DNA from: Cycas panzhihuaensis
Taxonomy: Eukaryota; Cycadophyta
NCBI GenBank assembly: GCA_023213395.1
Contig: CM041465.1
Coordinates: forward strand, 71,989,741 to 72,053,740
Reading direction: 5' to 3'
Length of the DNA stretch: 64,000 bases
Position numbers and translations under genes: made by a program. A model generated the notes under the pieces. That model had not been told where the DNA came from. It did not search any database and was given only the letters and a program-made list of their open reading frames with translations. Shown here one piece after another: positions 22,688 to 33,990 of the stretch (positions are counted from its first letter, which is position 1; every line of letters begins with the position of its first letter).

Positions 22688-23480
22688 CATTCTAGGTCTA
22701 GATCTTGTCTGAAGAAGCATTTTCGTACGACTGTACGAACAAGTCCGTACAACAGTATGATCAAAAAAAACATTTCTCAGAATTTGATGAAATTTCACCC
22801 GGAGGGGCGCCTTGACCTGCTCTTCACTTCTCTCCAAAGGACCGAACTCAAATTTTGTCATTTGATGCCCTAATGACTGCCCCAAGTTGTACGGCTGCCC
22901 TTGGAGTTTTTTGCTCATTTATCACTATACAAATGTCTATACCAGGAAAACCTAGTATCAATAGAAAGCCTTCGGCATAAGCTTTCCATTGATATATGAC
23001 TCGAAGGCCTTCTCCTTCAGATCCGGAAGAAATCAACAAAATTGTGAAAAACCCTAGCCGCCCATTGGAGTTTCATTTGGCTTTTTCTCCTTGATGAGAG
23101 GTCCATTCAAAAAAACAATTGTAGATTGAAAATCTACACATCAAGGCCGTTCTTTTTACACCTATTTCAGAGCAATTTGAGAAAGTTGATTTTTTGACTC
23201 ATTTATTGTATAGTACCGCCAAATGCATTTCGCCATGACAATTTTTATCTCAGGAAAGAACTCAAAAAAACTCCTTGTTGCATTTCTTGTTTTGACTGAG
23301 TATTCTAGTCTCTTTCATTTTTTAAAAATATATATATTAAAAAGGGAAATATATTTGTTGCACTTGCCTTCTTCTTCTCCCACGGGTAGATAACACCGCT
23401 TGGCAGCTACCTGTTCCTAACCTTAGAGACCTTGTTCCGAGGGTCTATAAAAATTGTGTTGGATCTGTCGTTCTTGGCTA
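22688..23480 (+). other. Copia D leader, noncoding
   Basis: No supported coding frame. It carries palindromic CGTACG-type words (for example TTCGTACGACTGTACGAAC near 22725) that recur in the leader at 59155-59200. Confidence 0.55.
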
Positions 23481-23765
23481 TAACGAACCGTTACACCAAA
23501 ACCCCGAGGTGTTAGTGAAGACCACCCAGGTGTGTAACATTACCTCCCCCACAAGGCATCGATGTCCTGGCGACCCACTCTTGGTGACCCACTCTCGGTA
23601 ATTTTGCGCCCCATCAGGCCCCGGGCAAACACTACTATGCCGGCGTTCTACCGAGGTCGTCCCCTCCGAGAATCGAACTCGTGACCTTGGCTTTGATACC
23701 ACTAGTAACAAACCGTTACACCAAAAACCCCAAGGTGTTAGTGAAGACCACCCAGGTGTGTAACA
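23481..23765 (-). mobile_element. TRIM (miniature terminal-repeat retrotransposon), 285 bp
   Basis: Direct terminal repeats 23481-23539 (59 bp) and 23706-23765 (60 bp), almost identical, read on the minus strand as TGTTACACACCTGGGTGG through GGTTYGTTA. On the minus strand the right repeat is followed after a few bases by a primer site (TGGTATCAAAGCC, plus 23689-23701), and the left repeat is preceded by a polypurine tract (GGGGGAGGTAA, plus 23540-23550). No coding capacity. The interior also holds CGAGTTCGATTCTC, similar to a pol III B box. No clean TSD (GGCTA against TTAAG), perhaps because the right neighbour was rearranged. Confidence 0.8.
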
Positions 23766-23781
23766 TTAAGGGGAGGGGAAT

Positions 23782-25596
23782 TGTAGCATTCCAAAATATG
23801 GTAAAAAATATAGCTTATTACCATTCAAATCGAAGGCCTCTGAACAACGATTCCAACGGTTTGTTACAAGTGGTATCAGAGCTTCGTTTCGAAGGTAAAG
23901 GGCAAAGAACACTTGGAACATATAAAGGCAGTTCTGTTCATTCTTGAGAAAGTGCAATTGTTCGCAAATAAGAAACAGGGATCTTTCGCAAGAAAGACAT
24001 TTGTAGTAAGTGGTCATATGTGATGGTTTTGACCAGTAGAAAATACAGATTTTAATCCTTGAAGTACAACCTTTATTGAGAAAAAAATGGAGACAGATTT
24101 TTTTAATTTGGAGGATTATAAGACATCAGAAAATGGATAGAAGACTTCGAATTCATGCCTGATACAGAGTTTGAAGAGTATGGACAATTATTAGAAATGA
24201 TATTAAACGGACAAGCTTATGAATGGTTCATTAATTGGGTTAAAGAACCTTTTCTATGGTACCAGTTTTCTAAAGCAGCTATCACAACTTTTCAGAGGTA
24301 TAAGCAAGATAAAATTCAAGAAGAAGAGGAAGGACAGGAAGAAGAAATGATTAATGAGGAGATCCTAAGGATTTTACAAGATCTTGAACAAGAACCATTG
24401 CAGAGGATACAACCTGACTTCATAGAAGACTTGAAAGAGGCACAGGCAATAAAAGAATTTCAAGATAATATCAAAGAAGAAATACAAAGTGAAGTTTCAC
24501 AGGAGCAGCACGAAGACAATGAAGAACAAGTAGACTTTTCTCAACAAATTTCATGCAAGGTACTCACTGATCCTGGATTGCGCATGCACATTGTATTTGG
24601 TAATTTTATATGCCTTCTCTCTTTCCCTAGTTCAATAGACATACAAAAGTCCTCTTCTCGCCAACCCATAGTTAGCCATGATCTTAATCCCTTAATTTTT
24701 CGTAGGACAAATCCCTATTTTTCTCTATAACCCTAGTTCATCTCTTTACTTACCTACTCCTTCATCCCCTGTAGACCAACCTCAACAGGACACTCTACAA
24801 CTTCAATCTATTCGTCAAGTTCCAACTTTTAGTATTACTCCTTACAAAACCGAGTCTAGCTTTTCCCAAACCCCTGCAATTTCATACTATCACTATTGTT
24901 TTTTTCCGTTAAATATTTTCTTTTGTTTGAATACCAATCCTAAAAATCTATTAAAGCCTTTTTTTCATAAAGAACCTCTATCACTAATTCCTCATCCATC
25001 CTTCACTCCCAAAAGGTGTTGTGGTCCAATAAAACTTATACAAACTTTCATCTCCATCCAAGACATATTCCAAAATTTATCCCTTCTTTCTATACCTTCT
25101 GACTTATGCTTGATCTCGATTCATTCCCCTTTTTCTTTTTTTAGGCAATCATCAATCCATGACCCTCACGACCAATTCTTTTCCCAAAGCCTTCACGTCT
25201 TTTTCTAAAATTCATCCCATTCAGAAATAAAATGTGCAAATGCAAGGCAAGACCAGGACAAGTCAATTGAGATCCCTCACTGGTCCCAGGATCCTTCTGA
25301 TTCAAAGCAAGGCATTACATGTACCTAGTCCCAAGAACAAACATCGACAAATACAAGACGCCTACTAGCAAAGCTCCATAGAAGACGCAAGATCAAATCA
25401 AATCTTCATGACCTACAAGATATAGCAGGAGGTGGTTAGAAGATTAGACCGAGCTACAAGTATTTCTCAATACTTCGAGGGCGAAGTATTATTTTAAGGG
25501 GAGGGGAATTGTAGCATTCCAAAATATGGTCAAAAATATAGCTTATTACCATTCAAATCGAAAGCCTCTGAACAACGATTCCAACGGTTTGTTACA
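23782..25596 (+). mobile_element. Non-autonomous Ty3 element K with 87-bp LTRs
   Basis: LTRs 23782-23868 and 25510-25596 (TGTAGCATTCC to TTTGTTACA; a handful of differences), primer site TGGTATCAGAGC at 23871-23882, polypurine tract 25496-25509. The interior of 1.64 kb carries a scrap of RT (KEHLEHIKAVLFILEKVQ, 23895-23950) and then a gag-like acidic ORF; there is no protease, integrase or complete RT. The interior matches element F (55603-57218) on the other strand. The LTR is only the first about 75 bases of F's LTR plus a short end. A second polypurine tract (23768-23781) lies directly before the 5' LTR. Confidence 0.82.
24062..24730 (+). pseudogene. Gag-like acidic ORF of element K
   Basis: The main frame (24155-24730, 191 codons) reads FEEYGQLLEMILNGQAYEWF, INWVKEPFLWYQFSKAA, then a Glu/Gln-rich tail (KIQEEEEGQEEEMINEEIL, EQHEDNEEQVDFSQQ). 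The W-F-x-x-W spacing and position resemble a Ty3 gag capsid, but I see no zinc knuckle. The homologous frame in F (56582-57127) keeps the same features, so the ORF is a shared property of the family and not noise. The beginning (METDFFNLEDY, about 24088) is in another frame, after a frameshift. Confidence 0.65.
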
Positions 25597-25786
25597 TTGG
25601 CTAAGCACGTTCAGAGTTTGAAGCCATCGTGTGAAGTGAGGGGAACCGAAAGGACCCAATACCCAGGCCTCAAACAGAACTCGCTCACGGATTTCTGCCT
25701 CCACATACCGAAAGGTATATAGGAGGACCCTATAGGACCTTGAGTCCAACCTAGATTAGGGAGCCTGACCGACCACCGAAGCCTCG

Positions 25787-25840
25787 TAGTGTAGTGGTTA
25801 GTGGTTAGCGCCATGAAGCTACCTGTCTCGAATCTCCATT
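25787..25840 (+). other. tRNA-like pol III promoter boxes (possible SINE remnant)
   Basis: TAGTGTAGTGG (25787-25797) fits an A box and TGTCTCGAATC (25824-25834) a weak B box; their spacing (37 bases start to start) is close to that of a tRNA gene. There is no cloverleaf and no clear SINE body or tail, so this is a hint only. Confidence 0.35.
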
Positions 25841-25911
25841 GGAGGTTTATCGACAGGCCTAGGAGTCTAGGTAATCCCGTGTCTAGACTTGATAGAATTA
25901 CTCACCTCCTC

Positions 25912-26750
25912 ATGGCTTCCTCTCTTCGACTTTCTGAGTCTGAAAAACTCACCGGTGATAACTATGAATCATGGAAAACCAAGATGAGATCCATACTTGT
26001 GGTTCCGGGTGCATGGGACCAGACGGAGAGTGTCAAACCTGAGCCTACAGATGCTACTGAAAAGAAGGTGCACATGAAACAAAAAGGTCTTGCACTTACC
26101 TCCATAACTCTATCAGTTCCAGACTCCATCCTAACTCACATAGCCGGCGCCACCACTCCTCATGAAGCCTAGATCACATTTAAGACCTTGTATGCCCAGA
26201 AAAGCATAGCTCGTGTCATGGCACTCAAAAGCCAAATGGCTACCCTAAGGATGTCTGAATCGGAAGACTTCACCTCCTTTCTTGGACGATTCAAGATTCT
26301 GCATGAAAACTTGATGTCAGTTGGAGTGAGCTATTCAGATGGTGACCTCATTGATCTTATTATACACTAACTTCCTGCCCAATTCCAGAACTTTGTTACA
26401 TCTTACAAGTTGACGGCAGCAATTGCACAACCCTCATTCACTACTATTTGTGGCCAACTTCTACATCATGAGCAGACTGAAACCAATCTCAAAAACAAAT
26501 TGGAAAATGCATTTTCATCCAGAGTGAGTATACGAGGCAGGGGCACCACCAACATACGAGCTTTTCATGGATCAGACTGAGGGAGAAGATGACCCACAAA
26601 CTATACTCCTAGTAGAGGACAATCTTCTCCTCGCACTCACCCCATCCAGTATTCGGCAGGATGACTTGGTCACCAAATCATCTGTTATTATTGTGGAAAA
26701 ACTGGTCACTACACCATCGGTATCGCCGCCACCGCAGTCGACATAGAAAG
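25912..26750 (+). pseudogene. Copia D gag
   Basis: Starts MASSLRLSESEKLTGDNYES (ATG 25912), the usual copia gag opening with L-T-G-x-N-Y/F-x-x-W. It continues VMALKSQMATLRMSESEDF, the capsid helix region, after an in-frame stop at 26170, and hits another stop near 26368. A zinc knuckle appears as CYYCGKTGHYTIG near 26690 but lacks its last Cys. Nonfunctional. Confidence 0.8.
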
Positions 26751-26751
26751 G

Positions 26752-28330
26752 GTGATCATAGCTTCAAGTAGCTATTCAGGACAACCTGACAGAAAGGAGT
26801 CAATTGAAGAAGAAGAAGAAGAAGAGACCGCATTTGTAACAATTCTTTCCTCAGCAGTAAAGAACAAAAATCATGATGATTGGTTTATAGACTCTAGAGC
26901 TTCTAGACACATGATCCACAAGCGAGCTTGGTTCAGTAGCATAAGAGCTTCTCAAAATTGTGGCTCAGTCAAACTTGGAGATGACACCACCCATCCAATA
27001 CAAGGGCATGGAACAGTGCCTATTACCTTGCCAGATGGAAACACTGAAAAAGTTGGTCGTGTGCTCTATGTACGAGGGATGACAAAAAAACTGTTATTTG
27101 TATCTCAGCTAACAAACAATAAGCTCCAGGTCCTATTTGATGGTGATGGATGTGTCATTTTTGATAAATACAAAGGGAACAAAGTAATTGGTGAGGGCAT
27201 TAAAGCCAATGGATTGTACAAATTTCTTGCCACACCAGTTCACACTGCACTTCATGTAACTAAAAATGTTGATAATGGAAAACTTTGGCACTTGTGTTAT
27301 GGTCATTTGTCTTATGATGCTTTATCCTTATTAAGCAAACATGATATGGTGCATGGCCTTCCAGGGATTTAAAAATCCAACTCTATTTGTAACACATGCA
27401 TGATGGGCAAACAACATAAACTGCAATTCTCTACCAGCACTACCAGAGCACACTGCAAATTGCAACTAATTCATAGTGATCTCTGCGGTCCATTCACTCC
27501 CCCATCCTTGCAAGGGGCGCGCTACTATTTGACCTTCATAGATGATTGCACCAGAAAGATCTGGATCTATTTTCTTAAATTAAAATCTGATGTATTTGAC
27601 ACCTTTCTTAAATTCAAAGCCAAAGTTGAAAAAGAAAGTGAATGCAGCATCAAATGCTTGAGGACCGACAATGGTGGGGAATTCACATCCAATGAATTCA
27701 CACAATACTGCAAGAAAAATGGTATACAAAGACAATTTACAACTCCTTACACTCCACAATCCAATGGAGTGGCTGAGAGAAAAAATAGGACCATAACGGA
27801 GATGACTCGTTCCTTGCTAAAAGAAAAAGGGTAAGCAACAAATATTAGGCTAAAGCAGCAAATACAGCCATATACCTTCTCAATAGAAGTCCAACTAAAG
27901 CTCTGAAGAACATAACCCCTAAAGAAGCATGGTCGGGGAAGAAACCAAATGTCTCACACTTTCGAGTATTTGGATCAACTGTCTACATGCACATTCCTGC
28001 TAAAAAGAGAAAGAAATTAGATGATAAAAGCAGGAGATGCATTCTTGTGGGATCCAGTGAAGTACCCAAAGCATATCGATGCCTAGATCCTCTAACCAAC
28101 AAGATCTATCCAAGAAGGGATGTGCACTTTGACGAATCAACTGATTAAGACCCAGTTGATGGAAAATTTGTACCTACTCAGTCAGTTGACATCATCATAC
28201 CAAGTTGGACTCAATCTCACTCTGAGATAGATCAAAGTGAACAACAAGTAACAGAAAATATACCAACACTGGCTGTCACTACAAGTGTCTCTGATGAAGG
28301 ATCCCACTCATCTGAATAAAACAAGGCAGT
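26752..28330 (+). pseudogene. Copia D protease and integrase
   Basis: Protease: DDWFIDSRASRHMI, where the active-site D-S-G has become D-S-R. The linker VRGMTKKLLFVSQLTNNKL is typical. Integrase: zinc module LWHLCYGHLSYDAL..NTCMMGKQHKLQF, then the catalytic core LIHSDLCGPF, CLRTDNGGEFTSNEF and YTPQSNGVAERKNRT, giving all three acidic residues. The C-terminal part (VFGSTVYMHIPAKKR) is in another frame after a frameshift near 27834. One in-frame stop at 27370. Confidence 0.88.
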
Positions 28331-28370
28331 CAACAATTCAATTCAACCACAAAATCCCTCACAAAAATAG

Positions 28371-29990
28371 GTGCCAAAATGGTACCTGAAAACAATGGAG
28401 GAATCTGGAGTAAATCCATATCTCATTCAAGAAGGGAAAAGAACCAGAAGTCAAATGCATCATAGGCTCGCTGCTCAATATGATATATCATATCAACAAG
28501 CCCAAAATGATCCTCGTTGGAAAGAAGCAATGAATGAAGAAATGGAATCAATCTATAGTAATAAAACCTAGGAACTCACTACTCCTCCTCAAAGAAAACC
28601 TGTCATTGGATGTAGATGGTTGTATAAAATCAAAGAAAAATCTAATGGATCAATTGAGAAATACAAGGCTCGACTTGTTGCAAAAGGCTATTCTCAAACT
28701 CAAGGAATAGATTATGATGAAAAGTTGGCTCCTGTCTATAAAATGACAACCATTAGGACAGTTATTGCCCTAACTACACAAAATAATTGGCCAATGTATC
28801 AAATGGATGTCAAAGGAGCCTTTCTCAATGGAGATCTTCATGAGGAAGTATACATGGAACAACCACCAAGATACGTCACACAAGGATAGGAACACTTTGT
28901 CTGTAAACTTAACAAGGCTCTTTATGGACTAAAACAGGCCCCTAGGGCTTGGTATGCAAAGATGGACTCCTACTTGCAAAGTCTTGGAATGAAGCGATCA
29001 GAAGTTGACTCTGGCCTTTACATTCACATTGACAAGAATGACAAAGTCACCATCCTTGTATTGTATGTAGACGATCTCATACTCACCGGTAGTAACACCA
29101 ACTAGATCAACTCTTTGCGACTTCAATTGTCCAAAACCTTCAAAATGATAGATCTGGGAGAAATCCACTACTACCTAGGAATAGAAATTCATAAGCTAAA
29201 GGGTGGAATCTTCATACATCAAAGTAAGTATATAGCATATATATTAAAAGACGTCGGTATGACGAATTACAAACCATCTCTTACACTCATGTGCTCTAGA
29301 ACCAAGCTCACTACTGATCCTGATGGGGAACCAGTAAATGACACCGGAAACTAGTTGGAAATCTCATATATCTCACTTCAACTAGACCAGACATTGTATT
29401 TGCAGTAGGGCTAATCTCAAGGTACATGTCTGCCCCAAAGATATCACATTGGAAAGAGGCCAAGCATATTCTTCATTACCTCCAAGGATCAAAGACATAT
29501 GGTATTTACTACAACAATCAAGGATCAAATCTATTAATCGGGTACACAGACTCGGACTGGGCAGGAGACATTAACAGTCGGAAATCTACCTTTGGACACT
29601 ATTTCGACTTGGGAAACAGTATTGTATCTTGGAGAACGAAGAAACAGTCCACTGTATCATTATCTACATTCAAGCGAATACCGAACAGCTTCAATCCTCC
29701 TGTGAGGCTATCTGGCTAAGACGTCTCTTGAATGAACTACAGTTTTCTCAGAAGGCTGCAACTGTAATCAACTGTGACAATCAAAGCACCATTCAAATGA
29801 TGAAGAACCCGGTTTTTCATGCCCGAACGAAACATTTTGAAGTTCATCATCACTTCATCTGAGAGAAAGTAGACAGAGGGGAAGTCAAATTGTCCTATTG
29901 TCCAAGTTCAGAACAATTAGCTAACATCTTCACAAAACCTCTTCCCAAGGAGAAGTTCATGTACCTCAGAGATAAGATCGGAATGAAGGA
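28371..29990 (+). pseudogene. Copia D reverse transcriptase and RNase H
   Basis: RT fingers: VPKWYLKTMEESG, NDPRWKEAMNEEMESI, CRWLYKIKEKSNGSIEKYKA. Palm: YQMDVKGAFLNGDLHEEVYM, LNKALYGLKQAPRAWY and LYVDDLILTGSN (YVDD kept). Thumb: MIDLGEIHYYLGIEIHKLKG. RNase H: YTDSDWAGDINSRKS (catalytic Asp), then EAIWLRRLLNELQF, NCDNQSTIQMMKNPVFHAR, and the end CPSSEQLANIFTKPLPKEK. Several single-base stops (28889, 29105, 29354) and frameshifts. Confidence 0.9.
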
Positions 29991-30014
29991 AAAGGATATG
30001 ACATTAAGAGGGGA

Positions 30015-30200
30015 TGTTAGAATATAATGTCTAATCCTTTTGTATATTGATCACACATGTTATAACACGTGTCATTATTCTATGTATCAGTTACAAAGTT
30101 GTTCTAGAGGGTTATAAACCCTAATTGTATATATATACTCTTATACTCTCAATAAAATGATTAAGTATTCTTCATTTGCCATTGTAGCATCAATCCTACA
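30015..30200 (+). repeat. 3' LTR of copia D
   Basis: TGTTAG to CCTACA, 186 bp, preceded by the tract TAAGAGGGGA and followed by the TSD TCATA. Confidence 0.95.
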
Positions 30201-30205
30201 TCATA

Positions 30206-30519
30206 TGTGAAGTTATTCTTGAATGAATATACCAAACATCATCATCCTCATTCTTTGAGTGATAAGCAACAACAAACCACTCCTTGGATATCTCATTATC
30301 AACAAAATGATTTAAACACCCTCACCTTTAGTCATATTGCCTCGTTCTTCAATCTTTCTAAAAATGACTAAGCTTGCCACAACAGTGACATACTAGTGAC
30401 TTTGGCATATTTGTCTCTTGAGATTTTAGGACTTTTTTCCCGACCTTTTCGAGTAAAGCTTTTCTTCTACACCAAAGGCTTCTTCCCTTCATGTTTAGTT
30501 GCATATGCACCTGATGACT
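30206..30519 (-). pseudogene. Element C gag end and protease start
   Basis: Minus-strand reading gives SSGAYATKHEGKKPL next to the right edge, then a damaged second zinc knuckle and VVAYHSKNEDDDVWYI with the protease start (family D-S-G-x-x-x-H-M appears as HSRITSHM). It links gag (39189-39960) to the protease remainder (22140-22489): it is the middle piece of element C between the D and A/B insertions. Confidence 0.72.
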
Positions 30520-31066
30520 TGTTAGAAATGGCATTCAACCTACAAAAACCAGGATCTAGAAAAGAGTGCTAATCTAGCGCCAGAATGAAGATGATTAACA
30601 CCAATAATGAATGCTACTCAAATAAACAAGATAATGAAACAAAGCATGAAAGAGCATGAACAAGACAATACCAAAATATGGAGGAGACGGAATTGGTCCA
30701 ATCTCCAGATTAATAACAATTTGATTAACAAACTGGCAGTACAACAATATGACTCACACTCTATATAAGATACATGAGAAGTGGTCTCAATATATAGAGT
30801 TACAGAAGAGACCTAAGGTGTTGGATGTTTGACAAGTGTCAAACATCCAAGCTACATCCTTTGCATGTAGGACATGTGTCTTTTTGGGCTCTCTAGTGAG
30901 CAAAAGTGCATAAGGGTTATTTTGACCCTTAAGTCATAATGTTATGTCACTAGGAAAGAATGTGGGTGTGTACTTTATCACTTAAGTGATAAGTCACCCC
31001 ATAAAGTACAAATAATATATGAACAATAAAGTACAATCGCTTAATATGTAAACATAAGGTTTAACA
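30520..31066 (-). repeat. 3' LTR of A (possibly an A/B hybrid)
   Basis: Plus-strand edges TGTTAGAAATGGC and GGTTTAACA. It contains the phrase ACCTAAGGTGTTGGATGTTT, common to all three LTRs of the family (also near 38003 and 38939). Confidence 0.9.
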
Positions 31067-31109
31067 CCCCCCCTTATTGTTTACAATGTTGAGTCGGACC
31101 CCTAAACTG

Positions 31110-32664
31110 CCTCTAAATTTTACAAACATTTCTCTACCAAGTGGCTTGGTAAAGATATCTATTGTCTGCTACTCTATAGGTTTGTAATGGAGGTTGATCT
31201 CACTGTTCTGAACATACTCTCTAATGAAATGGTGATAAACCTCTATATGTTTGGTCTATGCATGAAAAACAGGGTTCTTGCTCAACTTGAGCACACTTTG
31301 ATTGCCGCAATACAGCCTGGTAGGGTGATTATGCTCAAGTCCAAGTTCTTCAAGAATCTGTCAAAGCCAAATAGCCTCACAAGCTGCGCTAACTGCAGCT
31401 TTGTACTCTACTTCCATGGATGACAAGGTCACATTGGGTTGCTTCTCGCAACTCCATGAAATGAATCCAAAACCAAAGGTAAAGCAGTAACCCGAAGTCA
31501 ATCTTTGGCTATCTTGGCATCCTGCCCAATCAAAATCTGAGAACTCTTCCAAGATGAAGTTCTCATTATGCTCATACTGAAGGCCATATTGCAATGTGCC
31601 CTTGATGTATCTCAGTATGCGTTTAGCTGCATTCTAATACTTCTGATTTAGGTGAGACATATACCTGGAGCAAATCCCAATAGCAAATGAAATGTCTGGT
31701 CTAGTGTTGGTGAGGTAGATTAGGCTACCAACTAGTTACTGGAAAAGAGTGGAATTTGCAAGTTCAACTTCCTCATTGAGAGTCAGCTTTGTTGCATTCT
31801 CCATAGGCGTAGGCATTGGTTTACAGTCTTGCATCCTGAACCGCTGCAAAATGTCCCAAGAGTATTTTGCTTGGGAGACGAAGATATAGCCTGGTTGTTG
31901 CCATACCTAAAAGTCTAAAACGTAATGGAGAAGTCCAAGATCGGTCATCTTGAAACTTCTCTTCAAGTCACCTTGGAAAATCTCAATCATAATCTTAGTG
32001 TCATTTCCAGTGATCACTAAGTCATCAACATACAAGACAATAAAAGTGGCATAGTCCTTCCCAACTTTAATGTATAAGTTAGGATTTGATGTGAATCAAT
32101 GATATCCATGTCACAAGAAATAATCATTGATTTTAGAGTACCATGCTTTAGAGGCTTGTTTCAAGCTATATAATGCCTTTTGAGGCGACAAACCAGATGC
32201 TCCTTGCCTTGTACTTTATAGCCAGGAGGTTGCTCCAAATATACCTCCTCTTGAAGATCGCCATTGAGAAAGGTGTTCTTTACGTCCATCTGGTAAACTG
32301 GCCATTTTCATTGAGCAGCTAAAGCCAAGATGAGTCTGATGGTGTTCATATTTGCAACAGGTGCAAAAGTTTCCTCATAGTTAATATCTTCTTTTTGTTT
32401 CAAGCCATTTGTAACAAGGCGTGCCTTTTGGCGCTTAAGTGTACCAACATAGTGGAATTTGGTTTTGTAGACCCATTTGCAGCTAATTGCCTGTTTGTGC
32501 TTAGGCAATTCTACAAAATCCCAAGTTCCATTCTTTTCAATAGAATGGATTTCTTTATCCATGGAAGCCTTCCAATTTTGATTTTCATATTCTTCTTCAA
32601 AAGTGAAAGGCTCATCAACACATAGCACTTCAGCCATAAGTGCATAATTGGTTTGCTGTTGCAT
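31110..32664 (-). pseudogene. Copia A reverse transcriptase and RNase H
   Basis: RT: EYENQNWKASMDKEIHSIEK, ISCKWVYKTKFHYVG, EDINYEETFAPVANMNTIR (32664-32308); the active site LYVDDLVITGND near 32030 is intact. RNase H: 31594-31361 has SDFDWAGCQDSQRLTSGYC, FISWSCEKQPNVTLSS and EVEYKAAVSAACEAIWL; the rest (31360-31110) includes KHIEVYHHF-like and TKPLG-like endings in other frames. RNase H removes the RNA template. Frameshifts near 32300, 31900 and 31350. Confidence 0.88.
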
Positions 32665-32792
32665 CTTGGATGGACGTTTTCCTTCAATAATCTGGCTATC
32701 CTGAATAGTCTAAGTGTACCATTTGGGCAATCTCTTAATTTATGTGACTTGAACCTCAAGATCTTCTGATCTAAGTGGTTGATCAACAAAAG

Positions 32793-33900
32793 TTATGCTG
32801 GGATCGAGTGGAGTAGACTCTGATGATAAAGAAGGATCATTCGGTGCAAATGATGTACATGGTGTGAAAGATTGAGAGGGAAGGAAGTCCTCAACAATCT
32901 TTTGCCTTTATAAATAGGAGTTTGGATGGATGCAGGTTCCACCTCCTTGTGATCATCTTCAACAAAGATTACATCTCTTGAGAGATGTATTTTCCCAGCA
33001 ATGGGATCATACAACTTCTATGCCTTACTGTGAATGGCATAGCCTACAAAGATACATTTTAGACTATGTTTATCTAATTTAGATCTTTGTTGATTGAGGA
33101 TGTGCATATATGCAGTGCACCCAAAAGTCCTCAAATGGCTAATGGTTGGCTTTCTGTCAGACCAAGCCTCCTCTGGTGTGATATCAATGATTGTTGATGT
33201 AGGACTTCGATTTGCCACATAGGCAACTGTGTGGAATGCTTTTGCCCAATATGGTCGAGATAGTCCTTTTGCATGCATCATGGCTTTGGCTTTGTTTGCC
33301 AAAGTCCTGTTCATTCACTCGGAGACTCCATTTTGTTGAGGAGTATAAGGAATTGAGTTGTCTTCGAATGTCATTTTCCTTGCAGAATTGGATGAATTCC
33401 TCTGAAGTGAATTCACCTCCATTGTCTGACCTTAGAATCTTGATTGAGTGGCTAGATTCATTATCCACTTCAAGTTTGAATTCCGTGAACTTTTGAAATG
33501 CTTCAGATTTTTGTTTGACAAAGTAAACCCAAACTTTGTGTGAAAAATCATCTATGAAGGAGATGTAATATAATGCTCCTCCAAAAGATGCTATGGACAT
33601 AGCTCCACATAAATCTGAGTGGATCAACTGCAAGGGATGTGATACACGCCACACTTTGCCTTTAGGAAAGGCTGTTGATGTTGTGTCCCCATTATGCAAG
33701 CTTCACAAAGACATTTTGATCCATAAAGTCTTGGAAGCCCATGCACCATGTTTTTGTTCACCATCATCTTAATGTTGTTTAAGCTCAAATGGCCTAGACG
33801 TTGACGCCAAAGTTGAATCTTTGGCATTGATTGAGTGACTGAGTATGCCATATCAAGTGTGATATTCTTTGCATCCATCTTACAAAGTCCATGGTCTTCA
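32793..33900 (-). pseudogene. Copia A integrase
   Basis: Zinc module at 33830-33680 (LWRQRLGHLSLNNI, CLCEACIMGTQHQQPF). Core: LIHSDLCGAMS, YISFIDDFSHKVWVYF, ILRSDNGGEFTSEEF; the block carrying the Glu (NGVSE) is broken by a stop and frame change near 33320. The C-terminal part runs NRTLANKAKAMMHAKGLSRP (33314 down), TFGCTAYMHILNQQRSK and KIHLSRDVIFVEDDH. Closely related to element M at 59521-61763. Confidence 0.88.
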
Positions 33901-33990
33901 TGACCAATGGCGACCACTTGATCATACTTGTAACTAATAATGCATTTCTCACTTTTAAACAAAATGCTCATCTGTTGTTTGTCCAATTGG

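Larger units (their letters stand above)
22490..30200 (+). mobile_element. Copia element D, complete with TSD, inactive
   Basis: LTRs 22490-22675 and 30015-30200 (186 bp each, five differences, about 2.7%), primer site 22676-22687 (TGGTATCAGATC), polypurine tract 30005-30014, TSD TCATA at 22485-22489 and 30201-30205. Order gag, protease, integrase, RT, RNase H is Ty1/copia. The leader is enlarged by a TRIM (23481-23765) and a small Ty3 derivative (23782-25596). The coding part contains many stops and shifts. It sits inside the protease of element C. Confidence 0.95.
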
